Shown: positions 10,475 through 23,067, counted from the stretch's first letter. The stretch: DNA of 64,000 bases from Ambrosia x helenae (GCA_030844895.1 CM061223.1:6062676-6126675), one strand, 5' to 3'. Program-made: numbers and translations. The notes: a model not told the origin generated them from the letters alone.

Positions 10475-13400
10475 ATGGCTCTTGGCTCACAACCCTTGAT
10501 ATTCTTGGTGACCGTCAATCAGGTCAAGATGTTCGCACCCAGAACAGTAAGTCTTTATCTTCTTCTTCTAAAACCCTAATTTCTTCATCTGCAACAGAAA
10601 TGTAAAAAAATAATATTGACCCATTTGATCCCTTAATGTTTTGTTTCAGTTACTGCTTGTCAATCTGTTTCCAATATTGTGAAGACCTCACTTGGTCCTG
10701 TTGGACTTGACAAGGTACTTGTTTTATTATTATTATTATTATTATTTACAAGTTTAGATTTTTAGGGTTTTGTATATTCAAGATTTGTTATAAAAAATGG
10801 ATCTTTGTATAGATTTAGGTATGTACAATGTTTTTAGAGATGACCCAGAAGTAAAAGATCGGATTTTGTAAAGTTAATATTACTGTTATGCTCCAAGACA
10901 CACAGACATTACCTTTTAATGGCATTAAGAGGCTACATCTGAATCAGTAAGCATTAAGTGTGCGGTCCAAACCAGTATACCGGATTTTACCAGCGGTATA
11001 AAATCGATACCGTTTCCCATATTTACTGGAGTGTTAACGGTAATACCGACCTGTATAACCGGCCGGTATTTACCGGTTTTTAAAACATTGATTATGCAAG
11101 TCTGCAAGCAATGAGGCTGAGCCCCTATACTTATTTTAAAGTATATGCGTCCATTATAAAAACAGTTTAGTAGCATTTACGATCGACCTTGTATTTAGAA
11201 CATAGTATGCTACTATCACTAAATTTGTTGAAGTAAAGGAATATGATATGACAAGGTCTTCTGATACTATCATGAGTGCCCTTATGGCCTTATTAATGGC
11301 TGGGAAATACGGCGTTTTCCACTCATTATAGAATTGTTCTTTTAAGTGCTTTGGCCATTGCACTTGCTTCTCTGTTCCTTTTCCGATACTAGTTCATTTT
11401 CCATTAACGTTGAACGTTTTGAGTGTAATTATTAATATGAGCTTATTTCTCAGATGTTGGTCGATGACATCGGGGATGTAACCATCACAAATGATGGTGC
11501 TACAATTCTCAAGATGTTAGACGTTGAGCATCCAGCTGCCAAGGTTAGACAAAGAAAGTTGTCTTTTATTATCTTGTTGCGCTTTTTCTGTTCAATATAC
11601 TAATTTTCTTGTTACTTTATAGGTTCTTGTTGAATTGGCCGAGCTTCAAGATAGAGAAGTAGGAGATGGCACTACTTCTGTGGTCATTGTTGCTGCTGAG
11701 TTACTCAAGGTATTAACATTCACATTCTAGTGCGTTAATCTTTTGCATTGACGTCTTTTCATAAAGGAATTTGACCCCTGTTGTAAAATGCGTATTAATT
11801 TATTGTCATGATAACTCTACAGAGAGCGAATGACCTCGTGAAGAACAAGATTCACCCAACATCTGTTATTAGTGGATACAGAGTGAGTTGATCAATTCTT
11901 CATTATCTTTACTATACTCTTTTTGATAAGTCTTGCTCATGTGTTATACTTTTTATTTTTATCTTCGCAGCTTGCAATGAGAGAAGCATGCAAATATGTC
12001 GAAGAAAAGCTTGCGATTAAGGTAATAATTGTATAGAGTAATATGTGAATATGCCAAATGTACTTCTTTCATAGTTGTTAAAACTCATCGCCTCTTGCGC
12101 CTAGGCCCATCTTAGGCGAGGCGATGCACTTGCGCTTTGAGTCGAGGAAATTGCGCTTTAATTCTCCAGGTGATGGTTTAGGCGCAGATTTATGCTAGAT
12201 TCCAAATTCTGGAGATTTTCCAACCAAATTCGTTATGTTCTACTTTTATCTAAGGAAAACTACTTCTATACACTAATACATCAATATTTTAAAACTTTTG
12301 ATACTAAATTGATGAAAAATTGTATTATTTTAATATATTGTTCTTTATTTTCTTTGTTCGCTTTTTTTTTTTTATCTGAGGCCCTAGCTTTTTTTTGCGC
12401 CTCACGCCTAGGCCCCAGGTGAGGCCTATGCGCCTTGAGTGCGCCTAGCGCCTATGATAACTATGACTTCTTTCTAGAATTGGATTTTCTTACATTTGTT
12501 TTAAAGACGTAGATTCTATACCCCACTTAACCTCTTTCGGTTATCTTATTGTTTTTATTTTTCATTGTTTAGGTTGACAAGCTTGGAAAGGATTCTCTTG
12601 TGAATTGTGCAAAGACTAGCATGTCTTCCAAATTGTTATCCGGCGACTCAGACTTCTTTGCAAATTTGGTATTGCTTTTATAAATTTTATTAATATTGTT
12701 ATTTTTGTTTTTCTGAATTTAAGTTGATTAACTAACATGCACTGGTTACATCTTACACCTTAGGTGGTTGATGCGGTACAAGCTGTTAAAATGACCAATG
12801 CACGTGGTGAGATCAAGTATCCAATCAAGGTTTGTTCATAATAACGTCATTTCTTTTTTTTCATTTTTGATGCAAATCAGTGCCATATTTTTTTATCAGT
12901 TACGCCTGCAAATGTCTGAAATGTTGTTAATAATATTAGGGAATTAATATTCTTAAAGCTCATGGAAAAAGTGCTAAAGAAAGCTACTTATTAAAAGGTT
13001 ACGCCCTTAACACTGGGCGTGCAGCACAAGGAATGCCGTTGAAAGTTTCTCCTGCAAGAATTGCATGCCTCGACTTTAATCTTCAAAAAACAAAAATGCA
13101 ATTAGGTGTTCAAGTTTTAGTCACCGACCCACGTGAGTTGGAGAAAATTCGTCAAAGGTAATCAAACTTATTATTTCATGCGTTTACTTGTTTTGTGTTT
13201 TTTTCTTTCTTTCATATAATGATGTGGGAATGTTGTATGAACTTACAGAGAAGCTGATATGACAAAAGAACGTATTGAAAAGATCCTAAAAGCTGGCGCT
13301 AATGTTGTTTTAACGACAAAGGGAATTGATGACATGGCACTCAAGGTAATGCTGCTTTATTTTTCAGTAAGTGTTTTAATAATTTTATTCTAACAATTTT

Positions 13401-14683
13401 CTTTTTTTTTTTTTATCAATTCAGTATTTCGTGGAAGCTGGTGCCATCGCTGTAAGACGAGTTCGGAAAGAAGATTTACGCCATGTTGCCAAAGCAACAG
13501 GTGCAACCGCGGTAATGTGCACAGAAATATCTATATTTTTTAGTTTTTTAAACGGACAGTTGAACACATTGATTTTGAAATAACTTATGTTACCATGTAC
13601 AGGTTTCAACATTTGCTGACATGGAAGGAGAAGAAACTTTCGATTCGTCGTTCCTAGGATATGCAGATGAAGTAGTGGAGGAACGCATTGCTGACGATGA
13701 TGTCATACTCATCAAAGGAACCAAAACATCCAGTGCCGTATGTTATTCGACATTTGAACTTATTTTTATCTTTTAATAAAAAAAATTTTATCCACATCAT
13801 AGTTTTTCGAATATTTATATTTCGGATGATTCCAACAGGTATCCGTCATTCTCAGAGGTGCTAACGACTTCATGCTCGATGAAATGGATAGAGCTTTACA
13901 TGACGCTTTATGCATAGTCAAGAGGACCTTGGAATCAAACTCTGTAATATCCCACTTAATATGTATAGACATAAAACAATATACATACATTCATATATAC
14001 ATATATTGACAACCGGTGGAATGTTTAATCAGGTGGTGGCTGGCGGTGGCGCGGTTGAGGCGGCATTGTCTGTGTATTTGGAATATCTCGCTACAACTTT
14101 AGGATCTCGTGAACAGCTGGCGATTGCAGAATTTGCAGAATCCTTGTTGATAATTCCAAAGGTGTCGACTTTCGTGTAGTCAAATTTCAGTTATCTATAT
14201 CGACTTATTTTCAACGTTACTGATTGTAATACCTATTTATACTCAGGTTCTTGCTGTCAACGCTGCGAAGGATGCAACTGATTTGGTAGCCAAACTGCGT
14301 GCTTATCACCACACCGCGCAAACTAAAGCTGATAAGAAACATTTATCAAGGTAAGATTGTTTTATTAATAACTAGGATTCATTTGGATATTACTTAAATT
14401 TATTTTGATTTGCAGCATGGGTTTGGACCTAGTAAACGGTACGGTTCGCAACAACTTAGAAGCTGGTGTAATTGAACCTGCAATGAGCAAAGTCAAGATA
14501 CTACAAGTAAGCGATAAGTCGATAACATTACTTTTACTAACATAACTTTTTATTTAATTTTACAAAGGCATAAATAAAACTGTTAATGTATCGCAGTTTG
14601 CAACCGAAGCAGCTATAACAATTCTTCGAATTGATGACATGATCAAGCTAGCCAAAGATGAGAGTCAGGATGGTCAAGATTAG
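10475..14683 (+). CDS. CCT1: T-complex protein 1 subunit alpha (CCT1, TRiC chaperonin)
   Basis: Subunit of the ATP-driven cytosolic chaperonin that folds actin, tubulin and other proteins. Seventeen exons: 10475-10546, 10650-10714, 11454-11543, 11623-11709, 11823-11882, 11971-12021, 12573-12668, 12764-12829, 12940-13157, 13249-13345, 13425-13511, 13603-13737, 13839-13943, 14033-14161, 14247-14350, 14416-14506, 14597-14683 (TAG); all introns GT-AG. Conserved chaperonin motifs: TNDGATIL (exon 3), GDGTTSVV (exon 4), KGIDDMALKYF (exons 10-11), VVAGGGAVE (exon 14), and an ending in IDDMIKLAKDESQ. The coding sum is 1640 nt, one short of 547 codons. The missing base is in exon 1: ATG reads MALGSQP, but the DILGDRQSGQDVRTQN sequence that follows is in the +2 frame, with no upstream ATG in that frame. 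This is a real 5' break or a base error in CCCTTGAT. Intron 6 holds a MITE, intron 2 an ACCGGTAT-rich repeat. Confidence 0.93.
12071..12465. mobile_element. Mutator-like MITE in CCT1 intron 6
   Basis: The 395-bp element is flanked by a perfect 9-bp duplication ACTTCTTTC (12062-12070, 12466-12474). Ends are ATAGTTGTTAAAAC and the complement of ATAGTTATCATAGGCGC. Both arms are rich in GCGCCTAGGC words in opposite orientation, so the arms can pair. A relative lies in intron 1 of MED27 (52434-52691). It contains no gene; an ORF of 76 codons here is chance. Confidence 0.8.
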
Positions 14684-15354
14684 TTTTTTTTTTTTTTTGT
14701 CTTCTGGGAAGGATGTTACTTTTAATCTTTCTTTTTTTGGTTTGTTTGTTTGGAAACTTTTGATGAGATTTATGTTTCTATTGTAAGTTGATTTTGTTAG
14801 AACTGTGATCATTAGTATGTAGCTCTGGATTTTGAGACCTTTGATATCTTTTTTTTTTTTTTGGAAATTTGGAAATTATTTGCTTAAGATGGCTTGGTTA
14901 AAGAATGATTATGGGTTTTTCTGTTTACTGTATAATAAATAAAAATCTTATGAGACCCTGGTTCCTCTCTTAGAAGAGTTAAGAGTTAAGCTCTTCAGAC
15001 TAGTGGTTAAATCCACCTTGCCTTTAAGGACGTTAGGCTGGTTTATATTATTTGGCATATTAGGTATTTATAAAGCTAAAGTAAAAGAGAGCATTTGTAA
15101 GGCAAACCAGCCTAACTTAACTCCTACTAAAATTTGAATGTAGTATGATTGATCTTTTGAGTTAATACAAGGTTTATATGTTGAGATTTGTTGGTCATGT
15201 TATTTTTAGTGGAAAATGATAAAGTGTTATCTACAATAATTGTGCATAAAACGTTTGTAGGTGCCCTTTTAGGTTTGTTGTCAAATATAGGGACCTATCT
15301 AGACAAACGGTGGAAACTACCAAGATGAAGCATTGCTGGTGAAATGCATAAAAG
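14684..15354. other. CCT1 3' flank
   Basis: Contains the CCT1 3' UTR and then non-coding DNA. A short inverted repeat, GTTAGGCTGGTTT (15032-15044) and AAACCAGCCTAAC (15104-15116), encloses about 60 bp and may be a very small MITE, but no convincing target duplication is seen. Confidence 0.5.
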
Positions 15355-15551
15355 CAGTGGCGAAGCTTGACCCGAAGGTTCGGGGGGTCGGAAGTCACTA
15401 GTTTCGGGGGGTCGAAAACCAGTTTCGGGGGGGTCGAAACCCTATATTTCCAAAATTTTCTATACAATTCGCACTTTCTACGCGAAAATGGGGGGGGGGG
15501 GGGGTCGGCCGCCCCCGCCGGCCCCAACTAAGCTTCGCCAGTTCGCCAGTG
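15355..15551. mobile_element. hAT-like MITE, 197 bp
   Basis: Flanked by a perfect 8-bp TSD CATAAAAG (15347-15354, 15552-15559). Ends are CAGTGGCGAAGCTTGACC and the complement of CACTGGCGAACTGGCGAAGC. The interior is G-rich (TTCGGGGGGTCG repeated, then a long G run). Size, TIR start CAGTG and 8-bp TSD fit the hAT superfamily. A second member, itself interrupted, is at 50615-51660. Confidence 0.88.
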
Positions 15552-15977
15552 CATAAAAGCACTATATTCGGTTGAGACCAACGTTTCTAGCGTTCGTTTC
15601 ATGGACTGCGATGGAATTGGAATAAGCGCGAGAACTATAATTTGATTTGAAATTTAGATGTGTTTGTTTCATAAAACATACACATTCCAATTCCATCCAA
15701 ATTCCATTCCATTCCCGAGTTTCATTTAAAGAAGGAAAAGAAAGGAAATGGAAGAAAAACTAGGCCAAATCCTTCAGTTTAGTTTTCCTTCCGATTTGGA
15801 AGGAAACAGAAGGAAATGATATATATCATTTGTTTTCCCTTCATTCGATTCTTTTCCTTTCTTTTCCCCCTCAAGTAAATTCGGGAACGGAGCGTTAAGG
15901 AAGAGCGGTAGACCAACCCTATTAACAAATTTTTAAAACTCAACGCAAAATTACATTTCTGACCTTGTAATTTGCAG
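15552..15977. other. non-coding, AATTGGAAT-rich
   Basis: No gene. Words such as ATTCCAATTCCATCC resemble the terminal parts of the Harbinger-like element at 37936-38993, so this may be a decayed relative. The minus-strand ORF at 15779-16021 has no recognisable content. Confidence 0.35.
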
Positions 15978-16401
15978 GTAAGATATCTGATTTTAGCAAT
16001 GCTGATGTTGCAGTTGATCAATACAACCTATATGAGGCAAGTAATCTTTATGTTTCATGGGCTCAAGTGTTGCTTCCTATTCATGAATTATGATGCGACA
16101 ATATCTTCCTTTTAAACAATTTGCCATTAAACTCGTCTCCATCCAATAGTGTTCGGTTAAAACCAACGTGCCACTCATCATGTTTAGATGCGCGTAACAT
16201 GTTAAAAATATCGTGAAAATGAGACAAACAATATAGTTTGTTGGGTTCTTTCGGGCTAGACTATATTTTAAAGTTTAAACCGTCAATTCAACAAGAATTT
16301 ACTTGTTTTGATGGTTCAAATGCAGGATGACATACGATTGATGAAGGAAATGGGCATGGATGCGTATAGGTTTTCAATCTCATGGCCAAGAATTTTTCCA
16401 A
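15978..16401 (+). pseudogene. GH1 beta-glucosidase fragment, two exons
   Basis: Exon-like piece 15978-16036 reads GKISDFSNADVAVDQYNLYE and piece 16326-16401 reads DDIRLMKEMGMDAYRFSISW followed by PRIFPS. These are adjacent blocks of the N-terminal third of plant family-1 beta-glucosidases, with a spliced join at the usual place. The intron ends in AG, but its donor reads GC (GAG|GCAAGT); GC-AG introns exist, but are rare. No upstream exon with the start, and no downstream exons with the catalytic TFNEP and ITENG motifs, could be found. It is therefore a relic or a captured gene piece. Confidence 0.85.
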
Positions 16402-17824
16402 GTAACGATTTTTTTAACTTCTTATGGTCAAGATTCTACTTTTATATAATCTAACAACATTTATTATAAAAAATAGTCTTCCTTGTAATGGTTATAACTT
16501 ATTTTAGGGTGCAACAATTTAGGCACAAGATACTAGTCAAATGTAACGCCCTACTTACGGTGTGAGCATATAATGTATATATGTGTGGTAATTGGGAGAC
16601 AAAAGTAAAGTTGCACTAGTTTTAATGTTATTTTACTAATTTCGTGAAAATAACGTTAAAAACGACAGACGGTTAATCATGCATCATGGGAATAGGATTT
16701 CATATCTCACCAGTCATGGTCATGCAACGGAAACTAGGGGTTGTATGTGTTGACATGTGTAGTGTTGCAACTAAGAGAGCTTGGACAAGCGATAGGGCAT
16801 ATGGTTTAACTTGATTCAAAGCAAAGAACCTTACTCGGATGCTTGTGTCATAAATTTTGGGTTAAGTCCTACAACGAGCACAACCCTTGGGTTTAGACGT
16901 TCAGCTGCCATTGTTGATTTTGTAATTGTGATCAAACTGCGTATGATAAGCAACGAAGATAAGAATAAGTCACGTCCTTCATACCCTAGGCGACATGGTA
17001 AAGAATAACTTTAGCCATATGGTTTAAAGGTCAAATCTCTTTCCTTTTAAAAGCGTAACATTTTAAACTTTATGGTAAAAAAAATAAGTCACGGGAAGTA
17101 GTCTTGTGTTCATGATATATATAACATGAGATTTAAAAAAAAAAAAACTATTTAAACTTCAATATCTTTTTTTTAATTAAGCTATATATATATTTTTAAT
17201 TATACAATAAAGGTTGCATGATGGACTTGTCTTTACTCTTTACATACTAATTTCCAAAAATGTACCATCCAAAAAGTAGCCACGTTATCACTCATGTCTT
17301 TAAAGAAAAATTATTGTTAATAATTATATAAATCAGAACTGATTTTTAGTGATTTATCAGAACTGATTTTTAGTGATTTGAGCGTACTAATTTTTTTTTT
17401 CTTTTTTTTATAATTGCTTGTCGATCAAAACATAGATAAAACGTATTATATTTTGCATGACTCATAAAACGCAAAGTAAGTCGAATTTATACCTTCTAAT
17501 GAGCACATATTTGACCTGTTCATTTTTAACAAAATATACGTTAAAACGTAGACCAAATGAAACGTTCACAAAAATAAGCACAAAAACATATATTTGAAAT
17601 GACTCATTTTCAAAAAAAGAATTGACGTTGAAACAACCAAATACAGGAATTACAACACTTTTACTAGTGACCTTTTTGTTGGAAAACAAACCTTTGCCAC
17701 TACACCAACATTCATCTTATATTATTACTCTTAGAGGGCCTTTTTCTCATATTATTACTCTTATAGGGCCCTTGAAAGTTTACGTTAACAAAAAAAAATA
17801 TATTCATACTTACAAATAAAGACA
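16402..17824. other. AT-rich intergenic DNA, possible LTR fragment
   Basis: No gene is supported. At about 16541 a TGTAACGCCC word, a common start of plant gypsy LTRs, opens about 450 bp of non-coding sequence, but no matching end or target duplication was found. The remainder is A/T runs. The small ORFs here do not resemble proteins. Confidence 0.35.
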
Positions 17825-18000
17825 AAAGATCAAATACAAACAACTTTTTCGTACGAACTGTACGAATCAAAGGAAAAACACGGAAAAACACGCAGACCGT
17901 ATATAACTAGAGTAATTATATAATTACTCTAGTTATACACGACTCCGCGTGTTTTTTCATTTGATTCGTACAGTTCGTACGAAAAAGCTATTTGTACGTG
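17825..18000. mobile_element. hairpin MITE
   Basis: Near-perfect inverted repeat: AAAGATCAAATACAAACAAC, then TTTTTCGTACGAACTGTACG on the left, mirrored on the right by CGTACAGTTCGTACGAAAAA and TATTTGTAC. The centre is ACTAGAGTAATTATATAATT and its complement. Related in its arms and centre to the longer element at 39566-39958. No coding capacity. Confidence 0.75.
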
Positions 18001-18287
18001 AACCTAACCCTACAAATAAAACTAGCATTCAACACTAAAACCTAAAAACTAAGGTCAGTAATATTAAAAAAAAAATGTAAAAATAAGGTTAGATGATGGA
18101 TTTGTCATTTATTCATCAACCAAAATCTCATATTTTTCCCCACAGTCAAATTATATGCTTACCCACAATTGTCTCATATTCACATAAAAATTAACAAACA
18201 AAAAAAAGATCAAAGATGATCAACAAAATAAGAAACTTAAGAAAAAGAAAAGAAAATGATAGTAACATAGAGAAACAACCACCGTGC

Positions 18288-19665
18288 TTATATCGCTACC
18301 GCCTGGCTCTTGCGGTGTCTCTTCCCATGACGGTGGCCACCAAACGTCACGGGATCAAACTTCTTCAACCTTTCCGCTTCTTTCGGGTTAATCACACACT
18401 CGGAAGGTGGCGTTTTGTACCTTATTTTGTCGTAACAATACGAATATTGCATGTGTTTCTTTCTAAAACTAACCATTTTCGCCCTTTGTGACGGCGTGAT
18501 ACCGGTTGGGATTGAGTTGGCGTTTGATGCATCTTCGCATTTGAGCGACGTGAGCTCAAGGGGGTCTGCAGTGCATCCGTGGAGGACAAAGTTGGAAAAC
18601 TCGGCGATGTAAGGGGCGTATTTGTAATTAACCTTGTATTTGCCACCATTTGTTGCCCACTCGGAAGCATCCCATATTGTTGCATATAAAGTCATAGGCT
18701 TTGAAGGGAAATCCCCACCCATTGATTCTGTTCTTTTGATCTCTCTTATTGGAACATCATCAACATAGAATCTGAACCAAAAGTTTAAACATCAAAATCA
18801 AAATATTAATTAGATCAGTAAAAACAAAATTAAAAAATGACTCGTTAGCATATCATATTATATCATATCATCGTGACTTAATATCGTGTCTTATGCTTTA
18901 AAAAACGAAAACAGGGTAAATTTAAAAAAATAAAGTAACGTCTGTTTCGGGCAACCAATTCTATTTGCGAGTAACGTTGACCTTTTTTTCGTGTGGCGCC
19001 AAGAAAACACACACACACACAGGTTATCCAAAACAAAGTTTGTCTAAACTTTTTATATATATAAAAAAAAAAAAAAAAAGTTAACCTAATTAGTGAATTG
19101 TTCTCCTTTCTATAAGGAATAACTAAAAACTTGAAGGGTGGCAGATGCAGGTGATGCTATGATTGAAGTAATGCAAAGAGATGTCACTATTGTTACATAA
19201 AAGCTAACCACTGTTTCTATAACTATATACAATGTACCAGTAAAACAATTATACCTGCAGCTTTAAATAGTAAAAAAAATAAAAAAATAAATAAATCATA
19301 TCATAGCATGGACCATTTGAGCATTAAAACAGGTTCCATAGCAACCCATAAAGCACTTGAGATACCATGACATACCACATCACATGCCTCATCATGAGAT
19401 GTTCTAAACATATATGATATTAATATTATGCAATCTTAGGATTGCATTATAACAAACAAATATAATGTGGTGTACATAACAAAATAGCCCTAACAATTAA
19501 GCAAATTCGATTCGTTTGTAGTAACATATGCAAACGATGCATGCTACGAAAATCGAATACCCAAGTGTTAGGTGGACCATACCGACAAAATTTCATTTTC
19601 GATCTTATTTTTATAGTTTATACTATTTCAAAATCTCTCAAATGCAACATACCAATATCTTTTAC

Positions 19666-19705
<40 letters not shown>

Positions 19706-19891
19706 TTTAAAAATATATACATATAAATAAAATGTTAAAAAGATAATTCTACATAGCAAGTGGTGTCATATCAACATCTTTTAAAAGCTCTCTAAATGAA
19801 AGTAAGGAGATGACACCTTCAGAAATGTGAAAATACTTTTGCAGAAAGAATGTAAACTAGCCAGAAAGAGTTTCATGTTGTGCACTTTTTC

Positions 19892-19927
<36 letters not shown>

Positions 19928-22143
19928 AAAATTACCTTTACATTCAAATAGTCATCATATACAATCAGTTAACATAACATAACATTGATATTTGTTTTAA
20001 TTTTACTGAACTAAAGTTGTATTATTATTAATCAAGTTTACATTTTTATTCTTGATAGCTTGTGGTCCATCAAAATAAACCTATTAAATGGACAAAAATA
20101 GGGTGATAATTAACTTACATGATGTGTGTGTGTGTCCAAAGGATGCTATATTGATGAAAATCATCAGTAGGATCAAACCAGAGGCCATATCTCTCTTCTC
20201 TGCCAACTTTAGTGCTTCCATTTCCATAAATATTTGTCTGAATCCTCCATTCTTTTCCTCTAATATTACCCAAAAATTCAAAATCAATTTCATCATGATT
20301 CTTCTCAAATATATCTCCATTTGACATCTGCAAAATTGTAATATGAACAAAAAGGTATAAGAATCTTGATGTGTTCAATGTCAAAAAATAAGTAAAGATT
20401 CCATTCAAGACTTTAGTAAAAAGAGTAATGCACGCGAACCGGAGTATGTTTGATCCACCAATGTCAGTTTTTATAAAAAATTTAAACTGAAATTTTATTG
20501 TGTGAACATTTTGACATTATATCATCACACTACACAAAGGCAACTTTAATGTTTGAAAAATTGTTGAATTTCGCTTTCTGAACCTTTGTTTGTTTTCGAA
20601 AAATGTGATTTGGCTCAGGATTGCCCATTTTTATTAATTCCAGGGTTCCGTAAAAGTTTAGTAAAAATATTTAAGTTTAATACGGTGCACTAGCGTGAGC
20701 GTGTTGTGCATACACGCCCTTTAACAAAGACGACAATATAAGGTATAGTTAATCAAGCAATGATTTTTTTTTTAATACTAACGAGCCGGATTAAAATCGG
20801 AATAAAAATGTTACCGTGTTTACATTATAATTCTAGAAATTGCTGCGAGTTTTGCAGCGTAAATGACGATAATCGTCTTATTATTTGTTTACTGTCTTGT
20901 TACATTGAACACATTACTCATAACAATCATGGACATGGACTAGAATACAAACAATAATAATCAGCATAAACCAGACAAGAGGAATCCCTTTTCATGTATA
21001 AATCCAAGCTTATTATATAGAAAGTAAAAACATGTGGACAAAATTTTAATTTAAAATGAAAGTATATATATCATTAAAAGTAGTGATTTTGGGAGGAAAT
21101 ATTTAATAATATTGACTTAAAATAAACAAAAAGAACGGTTATCAAGAAATGAGGTGCAATAATAAATCCAATTTTATTACATTTGATCAAACTTCAATGA
21201 AAAAGGGCAAAACATTAGTCCAAGATGCAAGCAATCCCATTTATTTTTACTTTTTAATCTAATTTGGAAACTTAATCTTGAAATTAATAAATAAATAAAT
21301 ATTTTTACTTTTTAATCTAAATTGGAAACTTAATCTTGAAATTAATAAATAAATAAATATTTTTACTTTTTAATCTAAATTGGAAACTTAATCTTGAAAT
21401 TAATAAATAAATAAATAAAAAGTTTTGACCTTTGATTTTACATAACTTGATAAAATCATGCCAGTCTGGAAAAAAACTACCTTTTTATGTTTTTTTTCCA
21501 TTTATGGTATTGAAAATTGAAAAATAAATTAAATCCAATCCAATTTATAAAAATTTCTAACCGTCAATCTATGAACTTAATTACAAAGTTGTCAAAATCA
21601 AATAAAATCAAGTCATAATCAAAAAATTGCAAGCTGGTGAAATTGCTGAATTGTTGACTCTTTTATCCATATTTTATAAACCAAATTAAAAACTAAAATA
21701 TTATTCAGAATGTGAAATAAATTTAACAATAAATACAAAAATTTTCTTGAGTAAATCAAATAACAAAAAAATAATTAAATATTCAGAATGTAAAATAAAT
21801 TTAAGTATTAACCTTCAAACAGTTTACTTGCATGCTAGAAAAAAAAAATACCCAAAACTAAAAAAAATAATAAAAATAAAAAAATAAAAATTTCAAAACA
21901 TTAAAAAGAAAAAAAAAAACTCACATAAAAAGCAACAACAACACCGGCTGTATAATCTGCAGGCAGCTTAATGGAGGCACTGAAGAATCCATGCAAATAA
22001 AGATCTTGTGACACAAATCCAGAACCTGCAAACATATTAAACACAAATTAATAATAATATTAATATTAATTAAACAAAAGAAATATGTAAGCAAATATTT
22101 AAACACAAAAATATGTTTTTGTGTCTTTTAAAATACTAATAAT

Positions 22144-22179
<36 letters not shown>

Positions 22180-22361
22180 CCTGTTCGTTCATCAAGGGAT
22201 AAGTGAACAGATTTTCCATCTTTTAAGACCATTAAGTTATTATCACCAAACAACTGTGAGTATCCTTCATCAAAAGATAAGATAGGGAGGTTTCTTGAAA
22301 ACCCATGACCCAAAACAAAAACAGAGCATAGTAGAGCAAGCATTAGATGAAAAGTTGGCAT
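18288..22361 (-). CDS. XTH: xyloglucan endotransglucosylase/hydrolase (XTH27/28/30 type)
   Basis: Secreted GH16 enzyme that cuts and rejoins xyloglucan chains in the cell wall. Four exons, minus strand: 22361-22181, 22025-21925, 20327-20119, 18771-18288 (stop TAA); 324 aa, all introns GT-AG. ATG 22361 opens a signal peptide (MPTFHLMLALLCSVFVLGHG). An in-frame upstream ATG at 22418 would add 19 residues and spoil it, so 22361 is preferred. Catalytic motif HDEIDFEFLGN with both glutamates is in exon 3. Then come NIYGNGST, a possible N-glycosylation site, and the C-terminal XET_C domain with its cysteines (LHGCTADP, YSYCYD, SECVINPKEAERL). The IRGKEWRIQTN segment and long basic tail (GHRHGKRHRKS) point to group III, the XTH27/28/30 branch. 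Introns 2 and 3 are large (about 1.6 and 1.35 kb) and full of simple repeats. Confidence 0.94.
19667..19926. repeat. simple repeats in XTH intron 3
   Basis: An (AAT)n tract at about 19668-19702 and an A run of about 30 bases at 19896-19925. Both should vary in length between individuals. Confidence 0.8.
21244..21420. repeat. 3 x about 60-bp tandem repeat in XTH intron 2
   Basis: Three head-to-tail copies of a unit starting TTTTTACTTTTTAATCTAA, continuing TTGGAAACTTAATCTTG and ending in AATAAATAAATA. Copies are nearly identical, so expansion was recent. Confidence 0.88.
22138..22179. repeat. (AAT)n microsatellite in XTH intron 1
   Basis: About 14 AAT-type units directly inside the intron, beginning at the splice donor of exon 1. 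Confidence 0.85.
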
Positions 22362-22460
22362 CTTGTTCTTGTGGGTTGAAGTTTTAGAGCGTAAGGTACA
22401 ACCCACTAATGCATACATTTGTTTTGAAAGAAAACAGAGTATAAATTGCAGAGGTTTTTA

Positions 22461-22485
22461 AAGAGAGAGAGAGAGAGAGAGAGGA
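22461..22485. repeat. GA microsatellite in the XTH 5' flank
   Basis: (GA)n followed by GGAGAGGGGGG, about 100 bp before the XTH start, giving a CT-rich strand in the direction of transcription. CT/GA tracts are frequent near plant transcription starts; a role here is inferred. Confidence 0.7.
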
Positions 22486-22660
22486 GAGGGGGGTTTTATC
22501 GGTGGTGAAAGGTGTGAGCTGTTTATCATTTGGACACATTTCATTGTTTTAATTATTTTTTATTATTATTTTTTAAGTTTTTTAAATAATTGTTAATAAG
22601 TTTTTTTTACGACGTGAATCTTGAGCATTTTTGTTCGCAAGTTTTTTTTTTAAGTATTAA

Positions 22661-23067
22661 TAGTATGTTTGGCAAAACTGGTTGATGATTGGTAGTTAGT
22701 GATTAAAATCTGGTAATTATAGCTTTTTAAATATATTTTGATATTTGAAGGAATATGTCTATAGGTTATAATAAAATGTATAAAATGATCAAAATGGGCA
22801 TAACTAAAAGCTTGTACGCAAAAATATTTTTTTATTTTTTTATGGTAGAATGGATATCTGTGTTATTTTCTTATTAAAATCTTGTAGCTGGTAAGAGTTT
22901 TTTCTTAAACGCTAATAGTAGTAGCGTTTCAATACGGAGTTTTTTCTCATAATCTAAAAGCTTCAAGTTTTTTCAACTAAACAAATTTTTTTATTTTATT
23001 GAGTATGGGCTTTTTTCTTAAAAACTTGAAGCTAAAAGCTTTTAAAAAACTTCTTACCAAACATATC
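22661..23067. mobile_element. putative Tourist-like (Harbinger) MITE
   Basis: Ends GTATGTTTGGCAA on the left and TTACCAAACATATC on the right are inverted copies, next to TTA-type trinucleotides on both sides. The interior is AT-rich, with AAAAGCTT words. Target duplication and exact borders are not certain. Confidence 0.45.

Noticed and set aside
18422..18685. 87-codon minus-strand ORF overlapping XTH exon 4
   Set aside because: Different frame of the real XTH exon.
22362..22418. Upstream in-frame ATG of XTH (22418)
   Set aside because: It would put 19 polar residues before the signal peptide; the ATG at 22361 gives a proper secretion signal.
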